Below, piece by piece: positions 19,220-26,778 of a DNA stretch of 64,000 nt. Position 1 is the stretch's first letter; every line of letters begins with the position of its first letter. The DNA is from Membranihabitans marinus (lineage in GTDB: Bacteria; Bacteroidota; Bacteroidia; Chitinophagales; Saprospiraceae): positions 1-64,000 of the forward strand of contig NZ_JAJQYA010000014.1 of assembly GCF_021729155.1 (NCBI RefSeq), in the 5' to 3' direction. The notes beneath the pieces were generated by a model. That model was not told where the DNA came from. It saw only the letters and a program-made list of their open reading frames with translations, and made no database searches. Both the position numbers and the translations under genes were made by a program.

Positions 19220-19401
19220 CTTGGGATTTGACGCGAAAATAATAAACTAATTCCAGAAACACTTCATCCAGCATTCTATCACAAACCTTTACACCGCAAA
19301 GTTCACTTTATTTTTGACATTGAAAAGAAAATATTTTCTACACAGCTATTCAACAACGACATAGGATATTCTTTAATGTCTTCTATGAACACGACACTTA
19401 C

Positions 19402-20124
19402 TTATTCTAGGTTATGAAAAACACTTTGTACATCGTCGTCTTGTTCCAAACGATCGATCAATTCCAATACCTCATCGACCTCGGCTTCGGACAATTCTTT
19501 GGTAAATGAAGGAATTCTCTCCAATTCCGATTTCTCTACGGCGTAGCCCACTTCTTCTAATCCCGACTGCATAGTACCGAAATCGGTAAACGCCACATAG
19601 GCTTTATAAAATTGACCTTCTTCCGTCTCTTCTAGCTCCAATTTTTCCAATCCATAATCGATTAACTGCAATTCAGCTTCTTCGACGTCTGATATTTCTT
19701 CCTCTTTAATGTAAAAAACTCCTTTGCGATCAAAAATAAAATCGTGCATTCCTGAAGTCCCCAAGGATCCACCTTTTTTATTAAAACAAGCCCTTACATT
19801 GGCTACGGTTCGCTGGGGATTGTCGGTGGCTGTTTCTACGACGATGGCCACACCGTGTGGTCCCATGCCTTCGTATGTGATCTCTTCATATCCCGAGGTA
19901 TCCTTATCTGTTGCTTTTTTAATAGCGGCTTCCACCTTGTCCTTTGGCATTTGAACGGACTTGGCATTCTGGATGGCTCGCTTGAGTTGAATATTGGAAT
20001 CGGGATCAGGTCCACCTTGCTTTACAGCGATTGTAATCTGTCTGCCAGCCTTAGAAAATTGCTTGGCCATCTTGTCCCATCTTGCAAATTTGGTTGCCTT
20101 TCTATATTCAAATGCTCTTCCCAT
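19402..20124 (-). CDS. yebC: YebC/PmpR family protein
   Basis: YebC-type proteins were first described as transcription regulators; recent work on the family points to a role at ribosomes stalled on proline stretches. The sequence has GPGGVAI-like GMGPHGVAIVVETATDN, RTVANVRACFNKKGGSLG and an acidic C-terminal domain, over the usual 240 residues. The N-terminus MGRAFEYRKATKFARWDKMAK is the Bacteroidota form. A TATTTTTG box lies about 20 bp upstream on the minus strand, consistent with its own promoter. Confidence 0.94.
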   Translation of the reverse strand: MGRAFEYRKATKFARWDKMAKQFSKAGRQITIAVKQGGPDPDSNIQLKRAIQNAKSVQMPKDKVEAAIKKATDKDTSGYEEITYEGMGPHGVAIVVETATDNPQRTVANVRACFNKKGGSLGTSGMHDFIFDRKGVFYIKEEEISDVEEAELQLIDYGLEKLELEETEEGQFYKAYVAFTDFGTMQSGLEEVGYAVEKSELERIPSFTKELSEAEVDEVLELIDRLEQDDDVQSVFHNLE

Positions 20125-20591
20125 GATATTTTAAATTTATTTCGCAAAAATAGTATTCCTTTTTGAGTTATGCCATTCACAGTTAATTATTTCGGCTCAA
20201 TAGACGATAAATTTCATACCCAGATCAATGATTACAGTAAAAAAATATACAATAGTGTAAATTCCCCACAAACACCGCCTACTCTACATCATACTTACAT
20301 TTATTTTGATTTGATAAAGTATTTTTTTCATTAAAATACAAAAAATAAGGCATTCACCTGTGACGAGGGGACTTAGTTATAGTCTCAATACCGATTAACA
20401 TCTAGAAATAACGCTGGTAAATATTCTTAGAGTATCACATAGTTTGAATAAACACGAGGAGATTTCAAACCAATAATTTAAAGAAAATTATCCTTAATGA
20501 ACACATTCATTACCATCCATTGAACATAGACAAAAGTTAATAGAGGCCATCACGATGTTTTTATTTATTCACAAATCATAACACGCATACA
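20125..20591. promoter_or_regulatory. Divergent intergenic region yebC / aqpZ, with a possible yebC -7 box
   Basis: This 467-bp AT-rich gap separates the minus-strand block from the plus-strand genes and must hold both promoters. For yebC, 20145-20152 reads TATTTTTG on the minus strand, an exact TAnnTTTG. No equally good box was found ahead of aqpZ. No ORF, repeat or RNA gene was recognised. Confidence 0.4.
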
Positions 20592-21275
20592 ATGAAAAAA
20601 TTTATTGCTGAATTTATTGGAACCCTGTGGTTGGTATTGGGGGGATGTGGCAGTGCGGTATTGGCTGCAGCTTACCCCGAACTGGGTATAGGGTTCGCAG
20701 GAGTAGCCTTGGCATTTGGTCTTACTGTATTGACCATGGTCTATGCCATAGGTCATATTTCCGGTTGCCACCTCAATCCGGCGGTATCTATCGGACTATG
20801 GATAGGGGGACGATTTGACAAAAAAGATCTTATTCCATATATCATTGCCCAGGTCTTAGGAGGAATCGCGGGGGCGGCCATACTATACCTTATAGTCAGT
20901 GGGAAAGCCGGATTTGAGATTGGTGGCTTTGCCTCCAACGGCTATGGAGAGCACTCCCCCGATGGCTATTCTATGACTTCTGCACTGGTCACAGAAATCA
21001 CCATGACCTTTTTCTTTCTTATTATCATATTAGGCGCCACACACCCCAAAGCACCCCAAGGAATGGCTGGCTTAGCCATTGGACTCGGACTTACCCTAAT
21101 CCACCTTATCAGTATACCTGTCACCAACACCTCAGTGAATCCAGCCCGTAGTACAAGTCAGGCTATTTTTGCAGGAGATTGGGCCTTGGGACAATTATGG
21201 TTGTTTTGGATTGCACCCATCATAGGGGCGGTGATAGCGGGAGTCGTTTATAATTTTATATCACCCAACGAGTAA
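20592..21275 (+). CDS. aqpZ: Aquaporin Z
   Basis: This is an inner-membrane water channel of the MIP family with six predicted spans. The two NPA loops are present (residues 62-64 in [10 protein letters not shown] and 183-185 in TSVNPARS). Selectivity-filter residues Phe42, His171, Thr180 and Arg186 are those of water-selective AqpZ rather than glycerol facilitators. The length of 227 residues is normal. It is monocistronic: a strong terminator follows 60 bp after the stop codon. It is unrelated to the polysaccharide genes and marks the left border of the repeat field. Confidence 0.96.
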   Translation: MKKFIAEFIGTLWLVLGGCGSAVLAAAYPELGIGFAGVALAFGLTVLTMVYAIGHISGCHLNPAVSIGLWIGGRFDKKDLIPYIIAQVLGGIAGAAILYLIVSGKAGFEIGGFASNGYGEHSPDGYSMTSALVTEITMTFFFLIIILGATHPKAPQGMAGLAIGLGLTLIHLISIPVTNTSVNPARSTSQAIFAGDWALGQLWLFWIAPIIGAVIAGVVYNFISPNE

Positions 21276-21334
21276 AAACAAGAATTCCTATTCAAGTATT
21301 TTTTATATACTTTTTCATAATTATTCCCATCTTG

Positions 21335-21377
21335 ATGTGCATTGATTGTCGACACAAAATCAATGCACATTTTTTTG
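21335..21377 (+). terminator. Intrinsic terminator of aqpZ
   Basis: A perfect 12-bp inverted repeat (21335-21346 ATGTGCATTGAT with 21359-21370) and a 12-nt loop are followed directly by a T run (21370-21376). It lies 60 bp downstream of the aqpZ stop codon and is the clearest rho-independent terminator in the window. Confidence 0.85.
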
Positions 21378-21429
21378 TGATATACCAGTCAGCATTTCCG
21401 GCTTGATCGCACCGTAGGTTGATAGCAAA

Positions 21430-21570
21430 TTACCGAGGCGTTATCTTCTAATTATTTTTGATGACACGACCGAATGTAGTTCGAAGAACCGTAGACCTTA
21501 AATAGGTCTACGATGAGGGAGCCACGACCACTGTGTCGTGGGTGTGAACGAGCGAAATACGAAGTATAAT
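21430..21570. repeat. Hairpin module cluster upstream of repeat A1
   Basis: After the connector CGACCGAATGTA come three hairpins in a row: GTTC-GAA-GAAC (21479-21489); 9-bp arms CGTAGACCT around TAAAT (21490-21498/21504-21512); and 7-bp arms CCACGAC around CACTGT (about 21522-21541). A nearly identical copy occurs at 24853-24975. The order and loops equal those at 63811-63885, but the stems are different sequences. Confidence 0.7.
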
Positions 21571-21774
21571 TGTCAGAACATGATGGAAAACATGTTGTGA
21601 TATTCAAGATAATCCTAGCCCAAATCATAGACAGCATCTTGTTCACTCTTATCAGTCCTGTGGAGGATTCGTCCCACTTCGATAAAACTTCGAATCAAGA
21701 ACTTAGCCTCACCTAATTGGAATGCTGCATAGGCTATCGTGCTGATCATTCTATCTTACCAATCCTGTTCAGAC
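21571..21774. repeat. Repeat A, copy 1 (about 205 bp)
   Basis: The unit starts TGTCAGAACATGATGG and ends AATCCTGTTCAGAC. It also contains ATAGACAGCATCTTGTTC near its middle. It recurs at 21941, 24613, 25137, 25360 and 25731. The 3' half of this copy diverges from copy 2 and matches copy 7. No intact coding frame is shared by the copies. Confidence 0.8.
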
Positions 21775-21940
21775 CACTTTGCTTCGGCGTGGTTGCACCG
21801 TATGTCGATAGGATTTCATGGAATCTCGTCGCAGCGCAGTGGCTGCGACTTCTCTCGCCAGAGCCCGATTTACGGGCTCTGGTGCTGCGCACTTTGCTCG
21901 TTCACCCCGGCGTGTGAACGAGCAAAATACGTAGTATAAT
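21775..21940. repeat. Hairpin modules between repeats A1 and A2
   Basis: In reverse orientation to the 63.7-kb array, this spacer holds GTCGCAGC arms around GCAGTG (about 21833-21854), 10-bp arms CCAGAGCCCG around ATTTA (about 21862-21886), and 13-bp arms TTTGCTCGTTCAC closing over CCCGGCGT (about 21893-21926). GCAGTG and ATTTA are the complements of CACTGC and TAAAT, so the loop rule is kept. Confidence 0.65.
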
Positions 21941-22145
21941 TGTCAGAACATGATGGAAAACATGTTGTGATATTCAAGATAATCCTAGCCCAAATCATAG
22001 ACAGCATCTTGTTCACTCTTATCAGTCCTGTGGAGGATTCGTCCCACTTCGATAAAACTTAGGATCAAGACCTTCTACAAAGTTCTGTGCAGCGACCTCA
22101 AAGATTATCTTGACCATCCTTTTATCATATTAATCCTGTTCAGAC
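21941..22145. repeat. Repeat A, copy 2
   Basis: A full-length copy with the standard 5' end and the CAGACAAAGGGCT tail. Its 3' half (GTGCAGCGACCTCAAAG) is the version shared with copies 4 and 6 and with the partial copies next to the transposase gene and its fragment. Confidence 0.8.
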
Positions 22146-22199
22146 AAAGGGCTGCGTCATGGTTGCACAGTATGTCGCAAGGATTTCGCCTTAATTTAT

Positions 22200-22290
22200 T
22201 ATGTCGTCCTTTCAGGACTTGTATTTATACCATATCCTAAGACAGGACTTCGTCCTGCCCTGACATATTACGTCCTTTCAGGACTTTTCT
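22200..22290. repeat. REP-like hairpins upstream of the transposase
   Basis: Three short hairpins share the loop TTC: 22206-22218 (arm GTCCT, preceded by TATGTC), 22243-22257 (arm CAGGAC) and 22272-22284 (arm GTCCT). Two inverted partners flank the gene start: about 22466-22486 and 22536-22548 (arm ACCCT, loop GAA, then GTGACATAAT). A conserved TATGTC-type foot with a small hairpin, in both orientations, is the usual look of REP sequences used by RAYT transposases. Confidence 0.6.
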
Positions 22291-22558
22291 ATGAATAAAT
22301 ACGAACTGTTAATATCTATAAATTTCCTTTTCATAGAATAAAATAAACTTAAAATCTGATTGAATCATTGATCGAAAAATTTTGATAATACACAATAAAA
22401 CAATTCTTTACATTCGTTTTCATATAGACACTTGTAATTAAACAATAATCTTATATTGAGAGGATAAGTCCCGAAGGAGACGACATATGTTAGCGATGGA
22501 AGCATTCCATCGTAAAGTTTGTTTGCAATTAATAAACCCTGAAAGGGTGACATAATAT

Positions 22559-23011
22559 ATGGGACAATCGCTTGTAAAAAACTATGTTCATATTATATTT
22601 AGTACCGAACATAGACAGCCTTTCATAAAACCTCCTTTTGATAATGAACTTCATCGTTATTTAGGAGGACTCTGTAACAAATTTGAGTGTCCTGTATTAA
22701 TAGTAGGGGGTCATATAGATCATATACATATCTTATGCATGTTATCAAAAAAGGTGGCTTTAATGAGCTTCATTCAAAAAATAAAGTCTAATTCTTCTAA
22801 ATGGATTAAATCGAAATATAAATCTCTTGATAATTTTTACTGGCAAGATGGATATGGAGCCTTTTCTGTATCTCCAGATGAAATAAAAGATACGATTGAT
22901 TACATAAAAAATCAGAAGCAACATCATTCAAAGATGAACTTCAAACAAGAATATATTACTTTTTTAAAAAAGTATAAATTAATTTACAAGGAGCCCTACG
23001 TTTGGGAATAG
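22559..23011 (+). CDS. IS200-like Y1 transposase / REP-associated tyrosine transposase
   Basis: This is a single-domain HUH endonuclease that would cut and join single-stranded DNA at hairpins. The HUH pair is His55 and His57 in GGHIDHIHIL, and the catalytic Tyr115 lies in DYIKNQKQHH, typical of IS200/RAYT proteins. The length of 150 residues is full for the family. There is no TnpB partner, and no clear left and right element ends beyond the REP-like hairpins around the start. Its last 30 or so codons and the following 115 bp are duplicated at 26083-26290. It is probably intact; the ATG follows a REP-like hairpin by about 10 bp. Confidence 0.87.
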   Translation: MGQSLVKNYVHIIFSTEHRQPFIKPPFDNELHRYLGGLCNKFECPVLIVGGHIDHIHILCMLSKKVALMSFIQKIKSNSSKWIKSKYKSLDNFYWQDGYGAFSVSPDEIKDTIDYIKNQKQHHSKMNFKQEYITFLKKYKLIYKEPYVWE

Positions 23012-23584
23012 TTATATCCTTCACTTCGACTTCGCTCAGTGCAGCGACCTCAAAGATTATCTTGAACATCCTTTTATTTTATTTATACCAAATACGTTTA
23101 TAATTGTCGGTTATATTTCGATTTATTTGAAGTTTTACATCGTTAAAAATACTCACCGTAGCTACGGCTATGCCTGTGTTTTTTGCCTCGTCTAACTTCA
23201 AATACTTTCAAAATCTTAACCGACATCATAAAACGTATTTGGTATTAATCCTGTTCAGACAAAGGGCTCCGGCTTGACTGCAACGTAATTTGTCAGGTTT
23301 TTAGCCACCATGCCGAGGCGTGATTTGAATACAATTTATCAAGATTTTGATTTATCACTTGTCCTTTAATTAGGTTTTTACCAAATCCTTTGTGACCTTA
23401 GTGTACATCTTTGTGTCCTCCGTGGTGAATACCGAATAATGTCAAATGGGTAAAACCTCTGATTAATGAAAACCACTAGGAGTTAAATCTTGGATATATC
23501 CCGATTTTATATCCCCCTAAAATAGAATATCATCAAATTTGATTTTTTCAATTAATTTTATAAATTTCAATCTAAATCATCGTC
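23012..23584. other. Gene-free gap with repeat remnants
   Basis: From left to right: the 3' half of a repeat A copy (about 23038-23085 and 23245-23258), split by a MITE-like insertion; a partial repeat C (about 23312-23358); a short degenerate CTTTGTG-type tandem (about 23388-23427); and an AT-rich stretch before the FemAB-like gene. No ORF with family support is present. Confidence 0.7.
23086..23244. repeat. MITE-like element, copy with 159-bp interior form
   Basis: The ends are near-perfect inverted repeats. The left end reads TACCAAATACGTTTATAATT then GTCGGTTA; the right end reads TAACCGAC, ATCAT, then AAACGTATTTGGTA. The interior contains CCGTAGCTACGG and a TGCCTGTGTTTTTTGCCTCG segment. 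It splits a repeat A copy at TTTTATT/TTAATCC, which fits insertion at an A/T-rich target; the exact duplication length cannot be fixed. It has no coding capacity. Confidence 0.75.
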
Positions 23585-24481
23585 TTGCATATCACCAAAG
23601 ACCAAAAAATATATAGAAATCTAACCATCCAACAAAAACATCTGTTTTTACAACCAGTTTGGCTGGATGCCAGTCTGGGTCAATCCAACTGGTCTGCCTA
23701 TATTATATACGACGACCACGATAAAATACTGGCCGCATGGCCTTTTACCCATCAACACAAATTGGGAATTCATCGGCTAAATCCCGCCCCATACAGCGCC
23801 TACAACGACATCATCATATTTGATAAAAAAGCCGAAACAGCCATCCTGCAGCAGTTGATGAAAACCATACCCTACCTATCATTGATCAAAATCAATCAAC
23901 TACAACCATTAACTACCCCTTCTTGGGGTCAACAAATCATCAAGCGTCGCCAATCCATCGTCTATCGACCCAACCTCGACGACTACATGGAAGCCATCCA
24001 ACCGAGAAAACGCAGTTTGATTAGAAAAGCCTTAAATACTTACACCATTACAGCAACATCCAATCCCCGTGAATTGCTATCGGGAATGAAGGAAAGCTTC
24101 GACCGTCAATACATTCCCCTACTCCAATCCACTACATTACAGCGGTGGTTCGATATTTTTGACAACATCATTGGCTTTATTATCAAGGACGTGGACAATC
24201 GTATTCTTGGCTCCATGATAGCCATAGAACACCAACATATACTATATGCCGTGGCCGGTGGTAAAAACTATTCGAAAAATCAACCCGGCATTATGGAAGG
24301 TCTGTACTGGCATCTTATTCAACAAGGCCATCAACGACAATGCGATATCGACCTCTGTGGCTCCTCCCTCCCCGGCGTGGCCGACTTCAATCGACGAATG
24401 GGAGGCAGTGAATCCACCTACTTTCAACACCTGATTACCCGCCCCCACTTCTTATTGCCCCTGTTGAAACTCTGGAAATAA
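23585..24481 (+). CDS. FemAB/GNAT-like acyl- or aminoacyltransferase
   Basis: The 298-residue protein resembles Bacteroidota GNAT-superfamily proteins of the FemAB/BioF2-like type: an N-terminal aromatic-rich half (AYIIYDDHDKILAAWPF, NPAPYSAYNDIIIF) and a C-terminal acyltransferase half with GSMIAIEHQHILYAVAGG and a DLCGSSLPGVADFNRRMGG end. Some relatives transfer amino acids to cell-wall or sugar acceptors; the substrate here is unknown. The start is TTG at 23585, the only one that gives the full domain. It is a lone gene flanked on both sides by repeats A, C and hairpins, so it sits as a passenger in the repeat field. Confidence 0.7.
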   Translation: MHITKDQKIYRNLTIQQKHLFLQPVWLDASLGQSNWSAYIIYDDHDKILAAWPFTHQHKLGIHRLNPAPYSAYNDIIIFDKKAETAILQQLMKTIPYLSLIKINQLQPLTTPSWGQQIIKRRQSIVYRPNLDDYMEAIQPRKRSLIRKALNTYTITATSNPRELLSGMKESFDRQYIPLLQSTTLQRWFDIFDNIIGFIIKDVDNRILGSMIAIEHQHILYAVAGGKNYSKNQPGIMEGLYWHLIQQGHQRQCDIDLCGSSLPGVADFNRRMGGSESTYFQHLITRPHFLLPLLKLWK

Positions 24482-24612
24482 TACGAAGTACATTTGTTCG
24501 GTCCGGCGTGATATTAATAAAATTTCATGATAATCTTTATTGGCATCAATGGATAAAAATTTCGATTTATGAAAATTAGATTTAGACGCAAGGCATTGCG
24601 TCTCTACGGAAT
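24482..24612. other. Spacer with a GCAA-loop palindrome
   Basis: Between the FemAB-like gene and repeat A4 is a short palindrome with arms AGACGCAA and TTGCGTCT around GGCA (about 24581-24600). Similar palindromes with other arms occur near 6312 and 26290 around TGCA. Nothing else is recognised. Confidence 0.5.
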
Positions 24613-24817
24613 TGTCAGAACACGATGGAAAAGATGTTGTGATATTCAAGATAATCCTAGCCCAAATCATAGACAGCATCTTGTTCAATATTATCAGTCC
24701 TGTGGAGGATTTGTCCTACTTCGATAAAACTTAGGATCAAGACCTTCTACAAAGTTCTGTGCAGCGACCTCAAAGATTATCTTGACCATCCTTTTATCTT
24801 ATTAATCCTGTTCAGAC
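24613..24817. repeat. Repeat A, copy 4
   Basis: A full copy, 205 bp, with TGTCAGAACACGATGG at its start and TTCAGAC at its end. It is followed by GGCTTCGGCGTGG and the hairpin cluster at 24853-24975, the same order as seen around copy 1. Confidence 0.8.
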
Positions 24818-24852
24818 AAAGGGCTTCGGCGTGGTTGCACCGTATGTCGTAA

Positions 24853-24975
24853 GCGAATTACGGAGGCGTTATCTTCTAATTAATTTTGACGACACGACCG
24901 AATGTAGTTCGAAGAACCGTAGACCTTAAATAGGTCTACGATGAGGGAACCACGACCACTGTGTCGTGGGTGGGT
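24853..24975. repeat. Hairpin module cluster, second copy
   Basis: Near-identical to 21430-21545: connector, GTTC-GAA-GAAC, 9-bp arms CGTAGACCT around TAAAT, and 7-bp arms CCACGAC around CACTGT. The few differences lie outside the stems (for example GATGACAC against GACGACAC). Confidence 0.7.
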
Positions 24976-24983
24976 AGGCCACC

Positions 24984-25136
24984 GTGCCGAGGCGTGATAA
25001 GAATATAATTTATCAAAATTTTGATTTCTGACATTCTAACAATTATTACGGGTACCAATTCTATTTTATCCACCCCCGCCTTTCAGGCAGTCCCGCCAAC
25101 GGGGGACATTAGAGCAACTTCATTCGTCGTATTAGT
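24984..25136. repeat. Repeat C, copy 1
   Basis: The unit starts GTGCCGAGGCGTGATAAG, continues through AATATAATTTATCAAAATTT and ATTACGGGTACCAATTC, and ends in a GC-rich palindrome: CCCCCG and CGGGGG closing over a segment containing CCTTTCAGGCAG. It occurs again at 25581 and 25951, each time placed before a repeat A or the transposase fragment. Confidence 0.75.
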
Positions 25137-25317
25137 TGTCAGAACATGATGGAAAAGATGTTGTGATATTCAAGATCATACGAGCCCCAAATCATAGACA
25201 GCATCTTGTTCAATATTATCAGTCCTGTGGAGTATTCGCTCTACTTCGACATCCATCTGTTCGGTGGCTTCAAAAATCATCTTGACCATCATTCTATCTT
25301 ATTAATCCTGTTCAGAC
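25137..25317. repeat. Repeat A, copy 5 (shorter form)
   Basis: A 181-bp copy with a different middle (ATCATACGAGCCCC instead of ATAATCCTAGCCC) and a short 3' half. It follows repeat C copy 1 without a gap. Confidence 0.75.
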
Positions 25318-25359
25318 AAAGGGCTCCGGCGTGTGAACGAGCGAAATACGAAGTATAAT

Positions 25360-25565
25360 TGTCAAAACACGATGGAAAACATGTTATGATATTCAAGATC
25401 ATACGAGCCCCAAATCATAGACAGCATCTTGTTCTCTCTTATCAGTTCTGTGGAGGATTCGTCCTACTTCGATAAAACTTAAGATCAAGACCTTCTACAA
25501 AGTCCTGTGCAGCGACCTCAAAGATTATCTAGACCATCCTTTTATCTTATTAATCCTGTTCAGAC
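25360..25565. repeat. Repeat A, copy 6
   Basis: A 206-bp copy joined to copy 5 by GTGTGAACGAGCGAAATACG, the same joiner that precedes copies 1 and 2. The 3' half is of the GTGCAGCGACC type. Confidence 0.75.
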
Positions 25566-25580
25566 CACTGTGCTCGTTCA

Positions 25581-25730
25581 CCGAGGCGTGATTGGAATAT
25601 AATTTATTAAAATTTTGATTTCTGACATTCGAACAATTATTACGGGTACCAATTCTATTATATCCACCCCCGCCTTTCAGGCAGTCCCGCCAACGGGGGA
25701 CATTAGAGCAACTTCATTCGTCGTATTAGT
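25581..25730. repeat. Repeat C, copy 2
   Basis: Same unit as 24984-25136, starting CCGAGGCGTGATTGG. It is followed directly by repeat A copy 7. Confidence 0.75.
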
Positions 25731-25935
25731 TGTCAGAACATGATGGAAAAGATGTTGTGATATTCAAGATCATACGAGCCCCAAATCATAGACAGCATCT
25801 TGTTCAATATTATCAGTCCTGTGGAGGATTTGTCCTACTTCGATAAAACTTCGAATCAAGAACTTAGCCTCACCTAATTGGAATGCTGCATAGGCTATCG
25901 TGCCGATCATTCTATCTTACCAATCCTGTTCAGAC
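25731..25935. repeat. Repeat A, copy 7
   Basis: The 5' half is of the copy 5 type and the 3' half of the copy 1 type (AACTTAGCCTCACCTAATTG). It is therefore a mosaic, which suggests recombination between copies. Confidence 0.75.
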
Positions 25936-25950
25936 CACTTTGCTCGTTCA

Positions 25951-26080
25951 CCGAGGCGTGATTGGAATATAATTTATTAAAATTTTGATTTCTGACATTC
26001 GAACAATTATTACGGGTACCAATTCTATTATATCCACCCCCGCCTTTCAGGCAGTCCCGCCAGCGGGGGACATTAGAGCA
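25951..26080. repeat. Repeat C, copy 3
   Basis: Identical in layout to copy 2 but broken at GAGCAAC. The sequence then continues with the 3' end of the transposase gene instead of repeat A. Confidence 0.7.
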
Positions 26081-26245
26081 ACATCATTTAAAGATGAACT
26101 TCAAACAAGAATATATTACTTTTTTAAAAAAGTATAAATTAAATTACAAGGAGCCCTACGTTTGGGAATAGTTATATCCTTCACTTCGACTTCGCTCAGT
26201 GCAGCGACCTCAAAGATTATCTTGACCATCCTTTTATTTTATTTA
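26081..26245 (+). pseudogene. 3' fragment of the Y1 transposase gene with its downstream flank
   Basis: From ACATCATTTAAAGATGAAC onward the sequence repeats 22919-23085 almost base for base: the last 30 or so transposase codons, the stop codon, and the partial repeat A. The 5' part of the gene, including the HUH motif, is missing. It is a dead copy made by segmental duplication rather than a new insertion, since the flank and the next MITE site were copied too. Confidence 0.8.
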
Positions 26246-26574
26246 TACCAAATACGTTTATAATTGTCGGTTATATTTCGATTTATTGTAGAGTTGCAAT
26301 GCATTGCATCTAAATTATTTTGAATAGAGACGTAATGTAGACAGCGGTACTGGTGCTATGCCGGCTTACCCACCCGAAACGCGGACACCCAACCCGGAGC
26401 ACAGTGGCTCCGGTTCCCTCGCCAAATGTCCATTAAGGACATTTGGTTGCTCTGAGGAGCAACCTCGCTCGGTCATCTTCATCAAAGGTCGATTTACGAC
26501 CTTTGGTTGCCCTAAAGGGCAACTACATTCAGTCATTCAAAAATCTTAACCGACATCATAAAACGTATTTGGTA
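26246..26574. repeat. MITE-like element with hairpin-array interior
   Basis: The ends are the same as those of the element at 23086-23244 and sit at the same point of the same duplicated flank, but the interior is different and longer. It carries five perfect hairpins: 26394-26413 (arm CCGGAGC, loop ACAGTG), 26422-26446 (CCAAATGTCC, ATTAA), 26445-26464 (GGTTGCTC, TGAG), 26483-26505 (CAAAGGTCG, ATTTA) and 26506-26523 (GTTGCCC, TAAA). No gene is present. A 64-codon frame inside it is a by-product of the palindromes. Confidence 0.75.
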
Positions 26575-26778
26575 TTAATCCTGTTCAGACAAAGGGCAAG
26601 AAATAGCAGCTCAATGTAATTCCTTTATTTTCACAAACATTACACTACAAAATTTACATCTACAAAAAAAAATCCCGATATTGCACCTACCCCCCTTGAG
26701 AAGTAAAATATTTCAAACAAAAGTTGAACCTCAATACCAAAAAACTATGGATATTGGTTCTCTATAGAAATTGTCTCT
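26575..26778 (+). promoter_or_regulatory. Leader region of the plus-strand polysaccharide locus
   Basis: After the tail of a repeat A copy (to about 26590) comes about 190 bp of AT-rich sequence without repeats, ahead of the first gene of the locus. A promoter is expected here, but no TAnnTTTG box with good spacing was found. Confidence 0.3.

Noticed and set aside
23388-23427. CTTTGTG-type short tandem as a regulatory site
   Set aside because: Degenerate strings of this kind seem common between genes in this phylum; nothing here ties it to regulation.
24452-24688. A minus-strand small frame (also at 21452-21646) starting MNKMLSMIWARIILNIT
   Set aside because: The shared peptide is encoded by repeat A; the frames are not kept in the other copies, so it is repeat-derived rather than a gene.
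26358-26549. A 63-codon frame inside the hairpin-bearing MITE-like element
   Set aside because: It runs across five perfect palindromes and its peptide is their translation; there is no family support or start context.
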